Assembly (NCBI RefSeq): GCF_003987045.1
Contig: NZ_PIPZ01000001.1
Span: 62,001 to 126,000, forward strand
Reading direction: 5' to 3'
Origin: Pseudidiomarina marina
GTDB taxonomy: Bacteria; Pseudomonadota; Gammaproteobacteria; Enterobacterales; Alteromonadaceae
Length of the DNA: 64,000 bases
Shown: in pieces, positions 42,044-53,490 of the stretch
Layout of the letters: every line of letters starts with the position of its first letter
How positions within the stretch are numbered: position 1 is the stretch's first letter
Notes under the pieces: model-generated
Seen by the model: the letters and a program-made list of their open reading frames with translations, nothing else
Told to the model about the DNA's origin: nothing
Database searches by the model: none
Position numbers and translations under genes: made by a program

Positions 42044-43831
42044 ATGACTAAACCTTTGAAGTTGACTGAATTAGTATTACGCGATGCTCACCAATCGCTA
42101 TTAGCGACACGCATGCGTCTGGATGACATGTTACCGATTGCCGCAAAGCTTGATGAGATGGGCTATTGGTCAATGGAATCATGGGGGGGAGCGACATTTG
42201 ATTCCTGTATCCGCTATTTAGGTGAAGATCCGTGGGAGCGTATTCGCGAGTTAAAAAAGGCAATGCCTAAAACACCTCAGCAGATGTTGCTACGAGGCCA
42301 AAATTTGTTGGGCTATCGTCATTATGCTGATGATGTGGTGCGTCGTTTTGTGGAGCGGGCGAAAGAAAATGGCGTTGATGTTTTCCGAATTTTTGACGCG
42401 ATGAATGATGTGCGTAATTTAGAAACCGCAATAAAAGCGGCGAAAGAAGTCGACGGACATGCACAAGGTACAATGTCATATACGGTAAGCCCGGTACACA
42501 CCTTGGATAAATGGTTGGAAATGGCGAAGGAGCTTGAAGCGCTTGGCTGTGATTCGTTGTGCATCAAAGATATGGCTGGTTTACTGCGTCCAGAACCTGC
42601 ATACGAGTTAATTTCGGCGTTGAAAAAGACGGTGAAGATACCAATTGCAATGCAGTGCCATGCGACTACTGGTTTAAGCACTGCTACTTATCAAAAAGCT
42701 ATTGATGCAGGTATCGATATGTTGGATACCGCTATCTCTTCAATGAGTATGACTTACGGTCATTCCGCAACAGAAACGATTGTTGCGATGACTGAGGGTA
42801 CACCACGAGATACAGGATTAGATCTCGAAGACCTTACAGATATTGCGAGTTACTTCCGCGAAGTTCGCAAAAAATACGCCAAGTTTGAAGGCTCGCTGAA
42901 AGGTGTTGATGCTCGAATTTTAGTTGCACAAGTGCCAGGTGGAATGCTCACGAACATGGAAAACCAATTACGTGAGCAAGGTGCAACCGATAAGTTTGAT
43001 GAGGTTCTTCAAGAGATCCCTCGTGTGCGTGAAGACCTCGGGTTTATTCCATTAGTAACGCCAACATCGCAAATTGTCGGTACCCAGGCCGTGTTAAATG
43101 TGCTGAGCGGCGAGCGTTATAAGTCTATTTCAAAAGAGACGCGTGGTGTACTTCGTGGTGAATACGGAGCAACAGCTGCGCCAGTAAACAAAGAACTGCA
43201 ACAACGTGTATTAGATGGTGAAGAACCTATTGTTTGCCGCCCAGCTGATTTGATTGATGATGAGTTAGAAAAACTAACAAAGGAGCTTAAAGAAAAAGCA
43301 AAAGCTGATGGCATTGAGTTAGCATCAAATGAAATCGATGATGTTTTAACCTATGCACTGTTCCCACAGATAGGTCTCAAATTTCTCAAAAATCGTGGCA
43401 ACCCAGACGCATTTGAGCCGGCTCCGAATGCCGAAACGGACGCTTCAGCGACGACATCACAATCAGAAAGTGCTGTTAAAACTGCCGGCACAACTGAAGT
43501 TTATGATGTGCGAGTGGATGGAAAAACATTTACTGTTGAGGTTGCTCCATCTGGGCAAATAGTATCGACATCAGCAGCGCAATCGACACCAGAGTCATCG
43601 AAGGCCACAGCAGCCGGTAGTCGAGAAATAAAAGCACCACTTGCGGGTAACGTCTTCAAAGTTCAGGTGAAGCAAGGCCAACAAATTAAGGCCGGTGATG
43701 TTCTTATTATTCTTGAAGCCATGAAAATGGAAACTGATATTAAGGCTGAGCATGATGGAACAGTAGCTACGCTGACTACCAAAGAAGGTGATAGCGTGAA
43801 TGTTGGCGACGTTTTACTGACTTTGGAGTAA
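42044..43831 (+). CDS. oadA: Oxaloacetate decarboxylase alpha chain
   Basis: Cytosolic carboxyltransferase that moves CO2 from oxaloacetate to biotin. The 595-aa protein has the TIM-barrel domain ([16 protein letters not shown], ~12; CHATTGLS near 207), a linker rich in Ala, Ser and Thr (~460-520) and a C-terminal biotinyl domain with EAMKMETDI, biotin on Lys561. With OadG and OadB it uses decarboxylation energy to pump Na+. A pyruvate-carboxylase role is unlikely given oadB next door. Confidence 0.95.
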   Translation: MTKPLKLTELVLRDAHQSLLATRMRLDDMLPIAAKLDEMGYWSMESWGGATFDSCIRYLGEDPWERIRELKKAMPKTPQQMLLRGQNLLGYRHYADDVVRRFVERAKENGVDVFRIFDAMNDVRNLETAIKAAKEVDGHAQGTMSYTVSPVHTLDKWLEMAKELEALGCDSLCIKDMAGLLRPEPAYELISALKKTVKIPIAMQCHATTGLSTATYQKAIDAGIDMLDTAISSMSMTYGHSATETIVAMTEGTPRDTGLDLEDLTDIASYFREVRKKYAKFEGSLKGVDARILVAQVPGGMLTNMENQLREQGATDKFDEVLQEIPRVREDLGFIPLVTPTSQIVGTQAVLNVLSGERYKSISKETRGVLRGEYGATAAPVNKELQQRVLDGEEPIVCRPADLIDDELEKLTKELKEKAKADGIELASNEIDDVLTYALFPQIGLKFLKNRGNPDAFEPAPNAETDASATTSQSESAVKTAGTTEVYDVRVDGKTFTVEVAPSGQIVSTSAAQSTPESSKATAAGSREIKAPLAGNVFKVQVKQGQQIKAGDVLIILEAMKMETDIKAEHDGTVATLTTKEGDSVNVGDVLLTLE

Positions 43832-43834
43832 TTC

Positions 43835-44965
43835 ATGGACCGAATAATGACGTTGTGGGATAGCACAGCGATTGCAGCATTTACTTGGGGGGCCGCCATC
43901 ATGATGTTGGTGGGAGCCCTGTTACTTTACCTAGCGATTCACAAAAAATTTGAACCGCTATTGTTACTGCCAATAGGTTTTGGTGCCATTCTAGCCAATA
44001 TTCCTCAAGCCGGTTTTACTGAGCCTGGCGGCTTGCTGTATTACATTTATTACGTTGGTATTGAGACTGGCGTATTTCCGCTCCTCATTTTTATGGGTGT
44101 TGGAGCAATGACGGATTTTGGTCCGCTGCTGGCCAACCCACGAACCCTATTGCTTGGCGCAGCCGCACAATTTGGTATTTTCGCGACTTTGCTTGGTGCG
44201 ATTGCACTAAACGGCCTACCGGGGTTTGACTTCACTCTTGCGGATGCGTCAGCCATCGCGATTATTGGTGGCGCTGATGGGCCGACGGCGATTTTTCTTG
44301 CCTCGCGGCTGAGTCCTGATTTACTCGGTGCTATCGCAGTCGCTGCTTATTCATACATGGCGCTAGTTCCAATTATTCAGCCGCCGATTATGAAGTTGTT
44401 GACCACTGAAGCGGAACGCAAAATTCAAATGGAACAGTTACGCCCGGTTGCTCGTCGCGAGAAGATCTTATTTCCTCTCGCGGTGCTGTTTCTCACACTA
44501 TTGTTCCTGCCAACAGCAACGCCGTTGGTAGGTATGTTTTGCTTAGGTAATTTAATGCGCGAAGCGGGTGTGGTCGATCGATTGAGCAAAACGGCGCAAA
44601 ATGAACTGATTAATATTGTCACGATTTTTCTTGGGCTTGCGGTTGGTTCAAAACTGTCTGCTGAAGAATTCTTATCGTTACAAACACTCGGTATATTAGC
44701 GCTCGGTGCTGTTGCTTTTGGCATCGGGACAGCGTCAGGTGTGCTCATGGCGAAAGTGATGGGCAAGTTTAGTAAACAACCTATTAATCCTCTTATTGGT
44801 GCCGCAGGTGTTTCAGCGGTGCCGATGGCTGCACGAGTTGTCAACAAAGTTGGCTTGGAGGCGAATTCACAAAATTTCCTGCTCATGCATGCAATGGGGC
44901 CGAACGTAGCTGGTGTTCTCGGAAGCGCCGTAGCTGCCGGTATATTGCTTGCTTTGGTAGGGTGA
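43835..44965 (+). CDS. oadB: Oxaloacetate decarboxylase beta chain (Na+ pump)
   Basis: Membrane subunit that decarboxylates carboxybiotin and exports Na+. The 376-aa protein has about nine hydrophobic segments and the key motifs [24 protein letters not shown] (~139-162, with the conserved Asp) and [23 protein letters not shown] near the C-terminus. It starts 3 bases after oadA. Confidence 0.95.
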   Translation: MDRIMTLWDSTAIAAFTWGAAIMMLVGALLLYLAIHKKFEPLLLLPIGFGAILANIPQAGFTEPGGLLYYIYYVGIETGVFPLLIFMGVGAMTDFGPLLANPRTLLLGAAAQFGIFATLLGAIALNGLPGFDFTLADASAIAIIGGADGPTAIFLASRLSPDLLGAIAVAAYSYMALVPIIQPPIMKLLTTEAERKIQMEQLRPVARREKILFPLAVLFLTLLFLPTATPLVGMFCLGNLMREAGVVDRLSKTAQNELINIVTIFLGLAVGSKLSAEEFLSLQTLGILALGAVAFGIGTASGVLMAKVMGKFSKQPINPLIGAAGVSAVPMAARVVNKVGLEANSQNFLLMHAMGPNVAGVLGSAVAAGILLALVG

Positions 44966-45018
44966 CATTAGGTTGGCGAGAAGGCTGAAAAAGCCTGACT
45001 CAAAACGATTTGGCTAAT

Positions 45019-45041
45019 GGGAAGGGGGAATTCACCTTCCC
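45019..45041. repeat. Inverted repeat between convergent genes
   Basis: GGGAAGG (45019-45025) and CCTTCCC (45035-45041) form a 7-bp stem between oadB and the small minus-strand gene. No T run, so a terminator role is only possible. Confidence 0.35.
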
Positions 45042-45205
45042 GTTAACCACAACAAAAGCGTGTAAAAAACAGCAATAAATGCACTAAAAACTGCGATATA
45101 GATAAAACCCTTTAAGCCTTGTCGTAATGTCCATCCATGTAATCTCAAATAAACGAACCAAGCAACGCTTAAAATAAGTGGAATCAAAAACAAAAATCGA
45201 GTCAT
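45032..45205 (-). CDS. 57-aa membrane protein of unknown function
   Basis: The start at 45205 has AGGAAAAC upstream and its ATGA overlaps the stop of the hybrid kinase by 4 bases. The product starts [20 protein letters not shown] and has two hydrophobic segments (~3-20 and ~32-54) separated by a short basic loop ([13 protein letters not shown]). I do not recognise a family. Coupling suggests it works with the kinase, perhaps as its missing membrane part, but this is inference. Confidence 0.6.
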   Translation of the reverse strand: MTRFLFLIPLILSVAWFVYLRLHGWTLRQGLKGFIYIAVFSAFIAVFYTLLLWLTGR

Positions 45206-47385
45206 GATTGTTTTCCTGATGATTGTTGGCGCTGCTGCCACAGCACGAGATCAGCAACAGCCTGTCTGGCTTGTTCAAGCAATGGATCGAGTCGCGTAAT
45301 GTTATCGGCAACCTCGTTGACAGCGCCTGATGACATACTTTGCTCCAGAATTGCCGCTACTTTTGACAGTTTGGTCAAGCCTAGATTTGCCGCAGCACCT
45401 TTCAATGAATGGAAAAAGCGCTTAGCCTGATCATGTTGGCCTTTCGACAAGAACTCAACGACTTGTTGAGGGGCTTGGTGATAATCGCTATAGAGTCGTT
45501 CAACGAGAGTTTGGTATAGGGTTAAGTTATGCCCGAGCCGTTCAAGTGCACCATTAAAGTCGATGCCATTGTGATTTGGGTAAGACACGTGTTCCGGTGT
45601 TTCGACAATTGGATGTGATGTCGCAGGTGGTTTGTCGTCGTTTGTGTAGCGACCACGCACACACCATTTTTCAAGTGCCTCAATCAAGGTTCCTTCATCA
45701 ATTGGTTTACTGATGTGATCTTGCATTCCAGCGGCCAACGAACGTTCGATATCTTCGCCGCTACTATTGGCCGTCATAGCAATAATTGGCAACTGCTGAT
45801 AAGAAAAGAAACCACGAATTTTCTCGGCGGCAGTTAGTCCATCCATAACCGGCATTTGGATATCCATAAAAACTAAGGCATAGGGCTTTGCTCTCACCAT
45901 CGCCACGGCCTCTTCACCGTTGCGCGCGACATCAACCACTAATCCCGCCTGTTGAAGCATTTCTTTGGCAATCATTTGATTAATATCATTATCTTCAACT
46001 AGCAACACAGGCGCACTGCAAAGTTCCTCAAGTCGGTTTGATGCGGCAGGAACTGATGGTTGCCCCGATATAGCTAACGCTGAGCAGAGCACGCGTAATA
46101 GGGCCGAGCTGGTATATGGCTTAACAATATACTCGGCAACGCCGATTTCTCGCGCTTGTTCAATCATATCTTTAGCGTGGTAGTTAGTTGCAAGAACGAG
46201 CCGCGGTAATGTCGTGTCTTGGCACAGGAGTTCTTGGCAAAACTCTAAACCACTCATACCAGGAAGTTGCCAGTCGACGATGACCGCATCAAAATCATGT
46301 TGCTCTAAAAGTTGCAAGGCCTCTTCGGCAGTGCGGCAACTCACAACATTGACAGAGTAACTTCGCAATAATTCAGTCAACATTTCTCGTGTCGTCAAGT
46401 TATCTTCGATAGCAAGAACATGTTTCTGTTGTAACCGATTAATAAGTGAATCACGACCAGAATCATCTTGATTCTTTTGCAATGGAAAGCGCATTTCCAA
46501 AAAGAAAGTTGAACCTTGACCTAATGAACTGATCACGCCAAGGCCATGTTGATTCATTAATTTGACGATACGCTGACTAATTGCCAAACCAAGACCAGTG
46601 CCGCCAAAACGTCTTGTGGTTGAGGCATCAGCTTGGGTGAAAGCATCGAACAATCGGGCTCGTTGCGCTTCGTCCATACCAATTCCCGTATCGGTTACCG
46701 ATAGACGTAAATAAACATTATCAGAGTCAATATCGAGTAACGTTGCGGCAACTACAATCTCGCCATCTTCGGTAAATTTGATGGCATTGCTAACGAGGTT
46801 GACTAATACTTGATTTAATCGCAACGGGTCGCCAATAAGGCGGGTCGGAATATTAGTAGGTAAGTTGATAATGAATTCCAGATTCTTATCGTACGCTCGA
46901 TAAGCAAACATATCTGCGAGGTTCGCAAGTACTTCTTCGAGGTCAAAAGGGATGGCTTCTATAGTTAGCTTACCAGCTTCGATTTTCGCAAAATCGAGCA
47001 AGTCATTCACAATGCCGAGTAAGATACGCGATGAACTTTCAATGGAGCGTAAATAGCTGCGCTGTTGATCATCAAGATCGGTTTTCAAACTTAATTGAGT
47101 CATGCCCAATATGGCATTAATCGGTGTGCGGATTTCATGGCTGACATTCGCTAAAAATTCGCTTTTCGCTTGATTCGCAGCAGCAACCGCTTGGAGTTCA
47201 CGTTCACGTTCGGCAATCGACAGTGATGGTGAAGACGTTGCCGTTTTCGCCGCACCGTGTTGGGCGCGGCGACGGTACTTAGAAAGCCACTGTTTTAACT
47301 TACGTGAAACTTGCATCAACTGCCTCAAATCAACATTGATATGTTTTAGTTGTACTATCATGCCATGCAAGCCCAGTACTGCCAA
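45202..47385 (-). CDS. Soluble hybrid histidine kinase (HisKA-HATPase-REC-REC-Hpt)
   Basis: The 727-aa protein has HisKA with [18 protein letters not shown] (His83), an HATPase domain (~190-310; GTGLGLAIS), two receivers (Asp371 in [10 protein letters not shown] and Asp508 in [11 protein letters not shown]) and a C-terminal Hpt domain (His659 in [13 protein letters not shown]). This is a BarA/ArcB-type phosphorelay order, but the N-terminus has no membrane helix and no sensor domain: only ~60 residues, partly coiled coil, precede HisKA. M9 is an alternative start. No cognate regulator is adjacent; a 57-aa membrane protein is translationally coupled downstream. Confidence 0.9.
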   Translation of the reverse strand: MAVLGLHGMIVQLKHINVDLRQLMQVSRKLKQWLSKYRRRAQHGAAKTATSSPSLSIAERERELQAVAAANQAKSEFLANVSHEIRTPINAILGMTQLSLKTDLDDQQRSYLRSIESSSRILLGIVNDLLDFAKIEAGKLTIEAIPFDLEEVLANLADMFAYRAYDKNLEFIINLPTNIPTRLIGDPLRLNQVLVNLVSNAIKFTEDGEIVVAATLLDIDSDNVYLRLSVTDTGIGMDEAQRARLFDAFTQADASTTRRFGGTGLGLAISQRIVKLMNQHGLGVISSLGQGSTFFLEMRFPLQKNQDDSGRDSLINRLQQKHVLAIEDNLTTREMLTELLRSYSVNVVSCRTAEEALQLLEQHDFDAVIVDWQLPGMSGLEFCQELLCQDTTLPRLVLATNYHAKDMIEQAREIGVAEYIVKPYTSSALLRVLCSALAISGQPSVPAASNRLEELCSAPVLLVEDNDINQMIAKEMLQQAGLVVDVARNGEEAVAMVRAKPYALVFMDIQMPVMDGLTAAEKIRGFFSYQQLPIIAMTANSSGEDIERSLAAGMQDHISKPIDEGTLIEALEKWCVRGRYTNDDKPPATSHPIVETPEHVSYPNHNGIDFNGALERLGHNLTLYQTLVERLYSDYHQAPQQVVEFLSKGQHDQAKRFFHSLKGAAANLGLTKLSKVAAILEQSMSSGAVNEVADNITRLDPLLEQARQAVADLVLWQQRQQSSGKQS

Positions 47386-47480
47386 TGTTTAACAGTGATC
47401 GACTAACATAGACTAACCGTTTATAAACCAGTAATATTTCGCCATAACTTATGGCTCGATGAGATAAGGCAGGAAAAATT

Positions 47481-49076
47481 TTGCAGTCACAATTTGCCGA
47501 ACTGTTGGCGACTCTCGCCAAAGCCGAGCACGTTCAAGCCTTACGAGGTATTCAGCGTGGCGTGGAACGCGAAACTTTGCGTATTACCGAGCAGGGTAAA
47601 TTAGCTTCGAGTCCACATCCGAAAGCACTTGGATCGGCTCTTAAACATCCGCTAATTACTACTGATTATGCTGAAACGCTTATGGAGTTTATTACGCCGG
47701 TCGCTAGCGATATTGCGGTTACCCTCGAGCAATTATCAGATATTCATAAGGTCACATATCAAGAGTTAGGGGATGAGTTGCTGTGGCCGCTCAGCATGCC
47801 GTGTTTTGTCGGCTCAGCTGAAGACATTGTGATTGCACAGTACGGTAGTTCACATACAGGTAAAATGAAGACACTCTATCGCAAAGGTCTGACTTATCGA
47901 TATGGTGGCGGAATGCAGATAATTGCTGGCGTTCATTTTAACTTTAGTTTGTCGGATGAGTTATTAGCAATACTAGCCCAACATGAAAACAAGCCGTTTA
48001 ATCAGGACTTTGTGTCGACAAGATACTTTCACTTGATTCGTAATTATAAACGCGTTTGTTGGCTGATCCCTTACCTATTTGGCGCATCGCCGGCCATTTG
48101 TAAGTCGTTTTTACAACATACTGAAGATAACATTGAGTTTTCATCAATGGGTAAAGGCACAGTATATCGGCCATATGGAACGTCACTTCGAATGAGTGAC
48201 CTAGGCTATACCAATAAAGAGCAAGCCGACCTTAAAATCACTTACAACACATTGGAAGAATATGTGAGAGGTTTGCGTCGAGCCATTACAAAGGAATCGG
48301 CAAGGTTTAGCAAAATCGGTGTTAAAGTCGATGGCGAGTATCGCCAGTTAAACAATAATATTTTACAAATCGAAAACGAGTTTTATTCGGCCATTCGTCC
48401 AAAGCGTGTAGCGCGCTCTGGTGAAACGCCAACGCAGGCTTTAGAACGTGGTGGTGTTGAATACATTGAGGTGCGTGCATTAGATGTGAATCCTTTTAGT
48501 CCAGTCGGAATTACCGCTGAGCAAATTCGGTTCCTAGATTTACTATTAATGTACTGTGCGATCAGACCAAGTGAGCCGTTGAGCTGGGAAGAACAGGTTA
48601 TCACCGATAAGAATTTTAATCGGGTGGTGATGGACGGTCGGAATCCTCGATTAACACTGAATGACAACAATTATGAGCGTCCGATCTCCGATTGGTTGGA
48701 AGATATTTTCGCCGACTTACAGCAAATTGCAAAAGTTATGGATGTAGCCCACGGTGGCAGCGAATACAGTGATACAGTGACACAGCAATATCGTTGTGTC
48801 TTGAATCCAGAGTTAACCTTGTCTGGTCAATTTTTATCTTATTTATTAGATAACCAGATGGATAACAGTAAGTTTGGTATGCAATTGGCACGTCAGTATA
48901 AGCAGCAACTGAGGGACCAGCCGCTACAATATTTTAGCCGTTCTGAATTTGATCGTTTACGTGATGCATCGCTTGCAGCGCAGGCTGAATTAGAGCAACA
49001 AGACGCTAATACGAGTTTCGATGAATTTTTAGAGGAGTACTTCCGCCGTGCTGCATGTCAGTCGCCGGATTGTTAA
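47481..49076 (+). CDS. gshA: Glutamate-cysteine ligase
   Basis: First step of glutathione synthesis, joining glutamate and cysteine with ATP. The 531-aa protein is of the E. coli type: GIQRGVERETLRITEQGKL (~23-41), PLITTDYAETLMEFITP (~58-74), YRYGGGMQIIAGVHFNFS and YIEVRALDVNPFSPVGI. The frame starts with TTG at 47481, 12 bases after AGG; an ATG alternative is not available before the conserved N-terminus, so TTG is likely real. The following lipoprotein gene begins 3 bases after its stop. Confidence 0.94.
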   Translation: MQSQFAELLATLAKAEHVQALRGIQRGVERETLRITEQGKLASSPHPKALGSALKHPLITTDYAETLMEFITPVASDIAVTLEQLSDIHKVTYQELGDELLWPLSMPCFVGSAEDIVIAQYGSSHTGKMKTLYRKGLTYRYGGGMQIIAGVHFNFSLSDELLAILAQHENKPFNQDFVSTRYFHLIRNYKRVCWLIPYLFGASPAICKSFLQHTEDNIEFSSMGKGTVYRPYGTSLRMSDLGYTNKEQADLKITYNTLEEYVRGLRRAITKESARFSKIGVKVDGEYRQLNNNILQIENEFYSAIRPKRVARSGETPTQALERGGVEYIEVRALDVNPFSPVGITAEQIRFLDLLLMYCAIRPSEPLSWEEQVITDKNFNRVVMDGRNPRLTLNDNNYERPISDWLEDIFADLQQIAKVMDVAHGGSEYSDTVTQQYRCVLNPELTLSGQFLSYLLDNQMDNSKFGMQLARQYKQQLRDQPLQYFSRSEFDRLRDASLAAQAELEQQDANTSFDEFLEEYFRRAACQSPDC

Positions 49077-49079
49077 AAA

Positions 49080-49688
49080 ATGAAGGTTAAGTTTACCGTT
49101 ATTCTTGCATCTCTGATTCTATCAGGGTGTGCTTCGGCGCCGCCTGAAGAGCCTGAGAATTTGTGTCGAATATTCGAAGAAAAGCGTGATTGGTATGATG
49201 CTGCGGCTGATATGCGTGATAAGTGGGGAGTTCCGATTCAGGTTCCCATGGCCATGATGTATCAAGAAAGCTCATTTAAGCACGATGCAGTACCGCCACG
49301 GGATTATATTTTGTGGATAATTCCATGGGGACGCGTCAGTAGCGCTTACGGTTATTCTCAAGCAAAAACTGCAACTTGGGACGACTATGTTCGTGAAACT
49401 GGCAATTCATGGTCGTCGCGTGATGATTTCGAAGATGCCATCGATTTTATGGGCTGGTTTATTTCAAAAAGCCAAAAAATTAATGGTGTATCCAAGTGGG
49501 ATGCTTACGCACAGTATTTGAATTATCACGAAGGATGGGGCGGCTATCAACGGCAAACGTACCGCAAAAAACGCTGGTTGATGCAAACTGCTGAACGAGT
49601 TAAGGCGAGAGCCGGTCGCTATGGCGCGCAATTGCGCCAATGCGAAGATGAGTTAAAACGCGGATGGTTGTGGCGCTTATTGTTCTAA
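49080..49688 (+). CDS. SLT-domain-like lipoprotein
   Basis: The 202-aa protein has a lipobox (LILSGC, Cys ~17) and a domain with a lysozyme-like pattern: PMAMMYQESSFKHDAVPP (putative catalytic Glu ~60), SAYGYSQAKTATWDDY (~91-106) and a LNYHEGWGGY stretch (~155-164). It probably cleaves or binds peptidoglycan from the outer or inner membrane face, but activity is inferred. It follows gshA by 3 bases and is convergent with the CNNM gene. Confidence 0.8.
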   Translation: MKVKFTVILASLILSGCASAPPEEPENLCRIFEEKRDWYDAAADMRDKWGVPIQVPMAMMYQESSFKHDAVPPRDYILWIIPWGRVSSAYGYSQAKTATWDDYVRETGNSWSSRDDFEDAIDFMGWFISKSQKINGVSKWDAYAQYLNYHEGWGGYQRQTYRKKRWLMQTAERVKARAGRYGAQLRQCEDELKRGWLWRLLF

Positions 49689-49694
49689 TAAGCG

Positions 49695-50963
49695 CTATTT
49701 TTCGGGCATGAATCGAACGAGTTTGACGAGGTTATCACTGCTTTCGATAACTTCCATCGCATAACCATTTATTCTCAAGCACAGTGCCTGCTGTGGAATA
49801 TCGCCAAGTGTTTCAATAATCAAACCGCTAACAGTTTTCGGACCGTTGGTTGGCAACTCCCAATTCATTTCTTTGTTTAAATCACGAATATTGGCTACGC
49901 CTTCCACTAACACCGAACCATCGGGTTGTACTTGCGTGGTTTCGCTTGGGGCTGGGGTAATGCTTGTCGTGAAGTCACCAACTATCTCTTCAAGAATATC
50001 TTCTAAGGTGACAAGCCCTTGAATGTCGCCATACTCATCAACAACAAGCCCGATGCGCTCTTTATTTCGTTGGAACTTCAATAGTTGCACGTTGAGTGGC
50101 GTACCCTCGGGAATGTAGTAAATATCTCGAGCCGCACGCACAATCTCTGACTTATCTAGGTCGGCAGTGTTTTTTGTCATTATTTGCATAATGTCACGCG
50201 CATGCAGAAAGCCTACGGCATCGTCAATTTCGTTACGGTACAGCAAAATGCGCGTGTATTGCGCTTGGCTAAGCTGCTTGATGATCGATTTGACGTCATC
50301 TTGCACATCAATTCCGGATATTTCCGCGCGAGGAATCATGACGTCCTCAACCGTTACCTTTTCCAAGTCGAGAATACTGAGCAGCATCTCTTGGTGGCTC
50401 GAAGGTATCATTGAGTTTGCTTCATTCACCACGGTACGTAGCTCTTCAGAGCTCAGCGCATCTTGTCCTGAAGACCCATTCGGATTAATGCCAAGTAGTC
50501 GCATAAAACCATTGGTAATAAAGTTTACGGCGGCTACAAGTGGGTACATGACACGAAGAAGTGGCTTCAATATGACCGAACTTGGAAATGCAACTTGTTC
50601 CGGATGTAGCGCAGCAATCGTTTTCGGCGTGACCTCTGAAAATATCAGAACAATCAGTGTTAAACCAAAGGTTGCGACCACAATCCCAGCGTCGCCAAAC
50701 CAGCGCAAGCAGATGATTGTGGCTACTGCAGACGCAGCAATATTGACCAAATTGTTGCCAATCAGAATAAGGCCGATGAGACGATCAGGACGATCGAGCA
50801 GATATTGGACGCGATTGGCTCCGGCATTACCTTGTTGAGCGAGATGTCGAAGTCGATAACGGTTGACTGACATCATTCCAGTTTCCGAACCAGAAAAGTA
50901 GGCCGAAAGCAGCAATAAAACCCCAAGAATGATAAGTAGGGTCGAGGTGGATATCTCGTCCAA
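49695..50963 (-). CDS. CNNM/CorB-type transporter with DUF21 and CBS domains
   Basis: The 422-aa protein has a DUF21 membrane domain (~1-170, with GSETGMMSVNRYRLRHLAQQ near the start), a tandem CBS pair (~205-330, including MIPRAEISGID and VVDEYGDIQGLVTLEDILEE) and a C-terminal CorC_HlyC transport-associated domain (~340-420). The family is linked to Mg2+/Co2+ efflux or resistance. It lies next to ypjD and ffh, the E. coli yfjD-ypjD-ffh arrangement. Confidence 0.9.
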   Translation of the reverse strand: MDEISTSTLLIILGVLLLLSAYFSGSETGMMSVNRYRLRHLAQQGNAGANRVQYLLDRPDRLIGLILIGNNLVNIAASAVATIICLRWFGDAGIVVATFGLTLIVLIFSEVTPKTIAALHPEQVAFPSSVILKPLLRVMYPLVAAVNFITNGFMRLLGINPNGSSGQDALSSEELRTVVNEANSMIPSSHQEMLLSILDLEKVTVEDVMIPRAEISGIDVQDDVKSIIKQLSQAQYTRILLYRNEIDDAVGFLHARDIMQIMTKNTADLDKSEIVRAARDIYYIPEGTPLNVQLLKFQRNKERIGLVVDEYGDIQGLVTLEDILEEIVGDFTTSITPAPSETTQVQPDGSVLVEGVANIRDLNKEMNWELPTNGPKTVSGLIIETLGDIPQQALCLRINGYAMEVIESSDNLVKLVRFMPEK

Positions 50964-51050
50964 AAAATATTCCTATAACTTAAAACTGAACGACTAATTT
51001 AGCCAGCTAGGCTAACAAGTCAAGCACTTCGATAGTATTTAAGCCATAAA

Positions 51051-51842
51051 CTACAGCGAAAGTATAATATCTTTGACGAAACGACTGCCAAAGTAGGCTA
51101 GTGATAAAATGACACTTGCGATGACGCTCGTTGTCACTAAGGTTTTACCGCGCGCCTGTTTTACTTGGTGCAGAAATATCACGACAGCATATAAAACAAA
51201 AGCCACGAGACTAAGTACCGTCTTGTGCGCCTGACCTTGCGCAAACATATCGTTAAGGAAGATAAATCCGCTGATTATAGCAATCGCCAACAATACTGTT
51301 CCGGCACTTAATAGACGGAAAAAGTACCGTTCAACCGTCATCAATGGTGGTAAATAACCGGTCAAAGCTTGGGAGCGGTGATGTTTTAACACATAATTTA
51401 GGTAGAGCAATTGAATTGCGTACAAGGTGGCTAACATTAATACGGCATAGGCTAATAACGATAAAAGAATATGGACAACTAAACCCTTGGCCTCACTCAA
51501 TTGCGCGCCCCAGTTGGCTGGGCTAACAACCATCAGAATGACACTTACTGCCGCGAAAACATATATAATAGGGCTCAATAACAAGCCGCCGGCTCGACGG
51601 TTGCGAATCAGAGTTAAACTTGCAAGCAGCAACGCCACAGTGCTCAAGCTGGTGGTGATGTTGAGGTGATCAAAGTGGTCGGTTTCCAAATACCCCCACA
51701 ACAGTGCTAAATGAGACAGGATAGCCAGCAAAGGTACCACTAATAATGTCCACGATGCCGGTTTCGCCCGCACCAAATTGCGCCACAGTAAAATGGCTGA
51801 AAGTACATAAAGCGCAACACTGAGTAGAAGCAATATGGTCAT
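51051..51842 (-). CDS. ypjD: Cytochrome c assembly family membrane protein YpjD
   Basis: The start at MTILLLLSVALYVL (51842) gives 263 aa, the usual YpjD length; a longer frame exists but its extra residues are not conserved. About eight transmembrane segments are seen, with conserved His in LSHLALL and VVHILLSLLAYAV typical of CcmC/CcsA-like proteins and the FLHQVKQARGK end. The specific role is unknown. It lies between the CNNM gene and ffh (divergent), a widespread arrangement. Confidence 0.9.
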   Translation of the reverse strand: MTILLLLSVALYVLSAILLWRNLVRAKPASWTLLVVPLLAILSHLALLWGYLETDHFDHLNITTSLSTVALLLASLTLIRNRRAGGLLLSPIIYVFAAVSVILMVVSPANWGAQLSEAKGLVVHILLSLLAYAVLMLATLYAIQLLYLNYVLKHHRSQALTGYLPPLMTVERYFFRLLSAGTVLLAIAIISGFIFLNDMFAQGQAHKTVLSLVAFVLYAVVIFLHQVKQARGKTLVTTSVIASVILSLAYFGSRFVKDIILSL

Positions 51843-52009
51843 GGCGGTTATTATTTCACTGTGTCTAAAAATTGGAATGCTCCAAGTATATGCATTGTCG
51901 AGACTAAACCCAATAGGATCAGGAAACTTTGCTTGATTTGCGATATACTCGCCGCCATATCGACATAATCGCCAACACATAAGTGCCAACAGAGAGTGAG
52001 CAGATTCGC

Positions 52010-53383
52010 ATGTTTGAGAATTTAAGCGAACGATTGTCGCAATCGTTGAAAAATATCACCGGTCGAGGCCGACTCACCGAAGACAACATCAAAGACACCC
52101 TGCGCGAAGTGCGGATGGCGCTATTAGAAGCTGACGTTGCCCTGCCGGTAGTGCGTGAATTTGTGAGTCGAGTTAAAGAGCAAGCGCTTGGGGTTGAAGT
52201 GAATAAAAGCCTTACCCCAGGTCAAGTATTCTTGAAAATTGTCCAAAAAGAACTCGAACATGCCATGGGCGATGGCAACGTTCCAATTAATTTAGCGGCA
52301 CAACCACCGGCTGTCATTTTAATGGCCGGTTTGCAGGGGGCTGGTAAAACGACCAGTGTCGGCAAACTCGCGCGTTACTTGCGCGAAAAACAGAAAAAGA
52401 AAGTACTCGTGGTCAGCGCCGACGTTTATCGTCCTGCCGCAATTAAACAGCTTGAAACGCTAGCCGCAGAAGTGGAAGTAGAATTTTTTCCTTCCAGCAC
52501 AGAGCAACAGCCTGTTGCAATAGCACAAAGTGCTATCGATCACGCACGGAAGAAGTTTTTCGATGTGGTGTTAGTGGATACTGCCGGTCGTACCGCAATT
52601 GACGAAGCCATGATGGCCGAAATTCAGGCGTTGCACCAAGCTATCAATCCAGTAGAAACACTGTTTGTGGTCGATGCAATGACGGGGCAAGATGCCGCCA
52701 ATACGGCAAAAGCATTCAGTGAAGCATTGCCGCTAACTGGCGTGATTTTGACGAAAACCGATGGTGATGCGCGCGGTGGTGCCGCATTGTCGATTCGCCA
52801 TATCACTGGTAAACCGATTAAATTCTTGGGGGTTGGCGAGAAAAACACGGCTCTGGAGCCGTTTCATCCCGATCGCATCGCATCGCGCATTTTGGGAATG
52901 GGCGATGTGTTATCACTGATTGATGAACTCGAAACCAAGGTTGATCGAAGCAAAGCCGAGAAAGTAGCGAAGAAGGTCATGAAAGAAGGGAAGTTCTCAC
53001 TCGAGGATTTCCGTGACCAATTAGCGCAAATGCGCGACATGGGCGGCATGATGGGGCTCATGGACAAACTTCCAGGAATGGGCAAGATGTCAGCGCAAGT
53101 GAAAGGTCAGCTTGACGACAAAATGACCGTTCGTATGGAAGCAATTATTAATTCCATGACGCCCAAAGAGCGTGAATACCCCGACTTAATTAAAGGCTCG
53201 CGCAAACGTCGAATAGCAGCTGGTTCGGGTACACAAGTACAAGACGTGAACAAATTGCTGAAGCAATTTATGCAAATGCAAAAAATGATGAAGAAAATGA
53301 AAGGCGGCGGTATGGCGAAGATGATGCGCAGCCTTGGCGGAATGGGTGGTAAATTGCCGCCAGGAATGTTCCCGAAAGGCTAG
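52010..53383 (+). CDS. ffh: Signal recognition particle GTPase Ffh
   Basis: Ffh with 4.5S RNA targets nascent membrane proteins to Fts[21 protein letters not shown] at 52010 matches the family start (457 aa). The NG domain has [18 protein letters not shown] (~107-124), DTAGR and [12 protein letters not shown] motifs; the M domain (~300-457) is Met-rich ([17 protein letters not shown] near the end) and binds signal sequences and RNA. An upstream GTG-frame extension is rejected. Confidence 0.97.
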   Translation: MFENLSERLSQSLKNITGRGRLTEDNIKDTLREVRMALLEADVALPVVREFVSRVKEQALGVEVNKSLTPGQVFLKIVQKELEHAMGDGNVPINLAAQPPAVILMAGLQGAGKTTSVGKLARYLREKQKKKVLVVSADVYRPAAIKQLETLAAEVEVEFFPSSTEQQPVAIAQSAIDHARKKFFDVVLVDTAGRTAIDEAMMAEIQALHQAINPVETLFVVDAMTGQDAANTAKAFSEALPLTGVILTKTDGDARGGAALSIRHITGKPIKFLGVGEKNTALEPFHPDRIASRILGMGDVLSLIDELETKVDRSKAEKVAKKVMKEGKFSLEDFRDQLAQMRDMGGMMGLMDKLPGMGKMSAQVKGQLDDKMTVRMEAIINSMTPKEREYPDLIKGSRKRRIAAGSGTQVQDVNKLLKQFMQMQKMMKKMKGGGMAKMMRSLGGMGGKLPPGMFPKG

Positions 53384-53390
53384 TAAAAAC

Positions 53391-53419
53391 TTGCATTCGG
53401 ACTAAATTTCGGGTAAATT
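53391..53419 (+). promoter_or_regulatory. Candidate promoter for rpsP-rimM-trmD-rplS
   Basis: TTGCAT at 53391-53396 and TAAATT at 53414-53419 are 17 bases apart, starting just after the ffh stop. Confidence 0.45.
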
Positions 53420-53428
53420 CCACGACCT

Positions 53429-53456
53429 CTTCGACCCCGGTCGGAGACTTTTTTAT
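53429..53456 (+). terminator. U-tracted hairpin in the rpsP leader
   Basis: CTTCGACC and GGTCGGAG (53429-53446) can pair over most of their length and are followed by CTTTTTTATTT. It could end ffh readthrough or act as an attenuator of the rpsP operon. Confidence 0.5.
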
Positions 53457-53490
53457 TTACTTAACATTAGAAACTGTATCGAGGAACGTA

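Noticed and set aside
50167-50838. 223-aa plus-strand frame antisense to the CNNM transporter gene
   Set aside because: Codon pattern and homology are on the minus strand; this frame is a mirror of it, rich in Ser and Arg.
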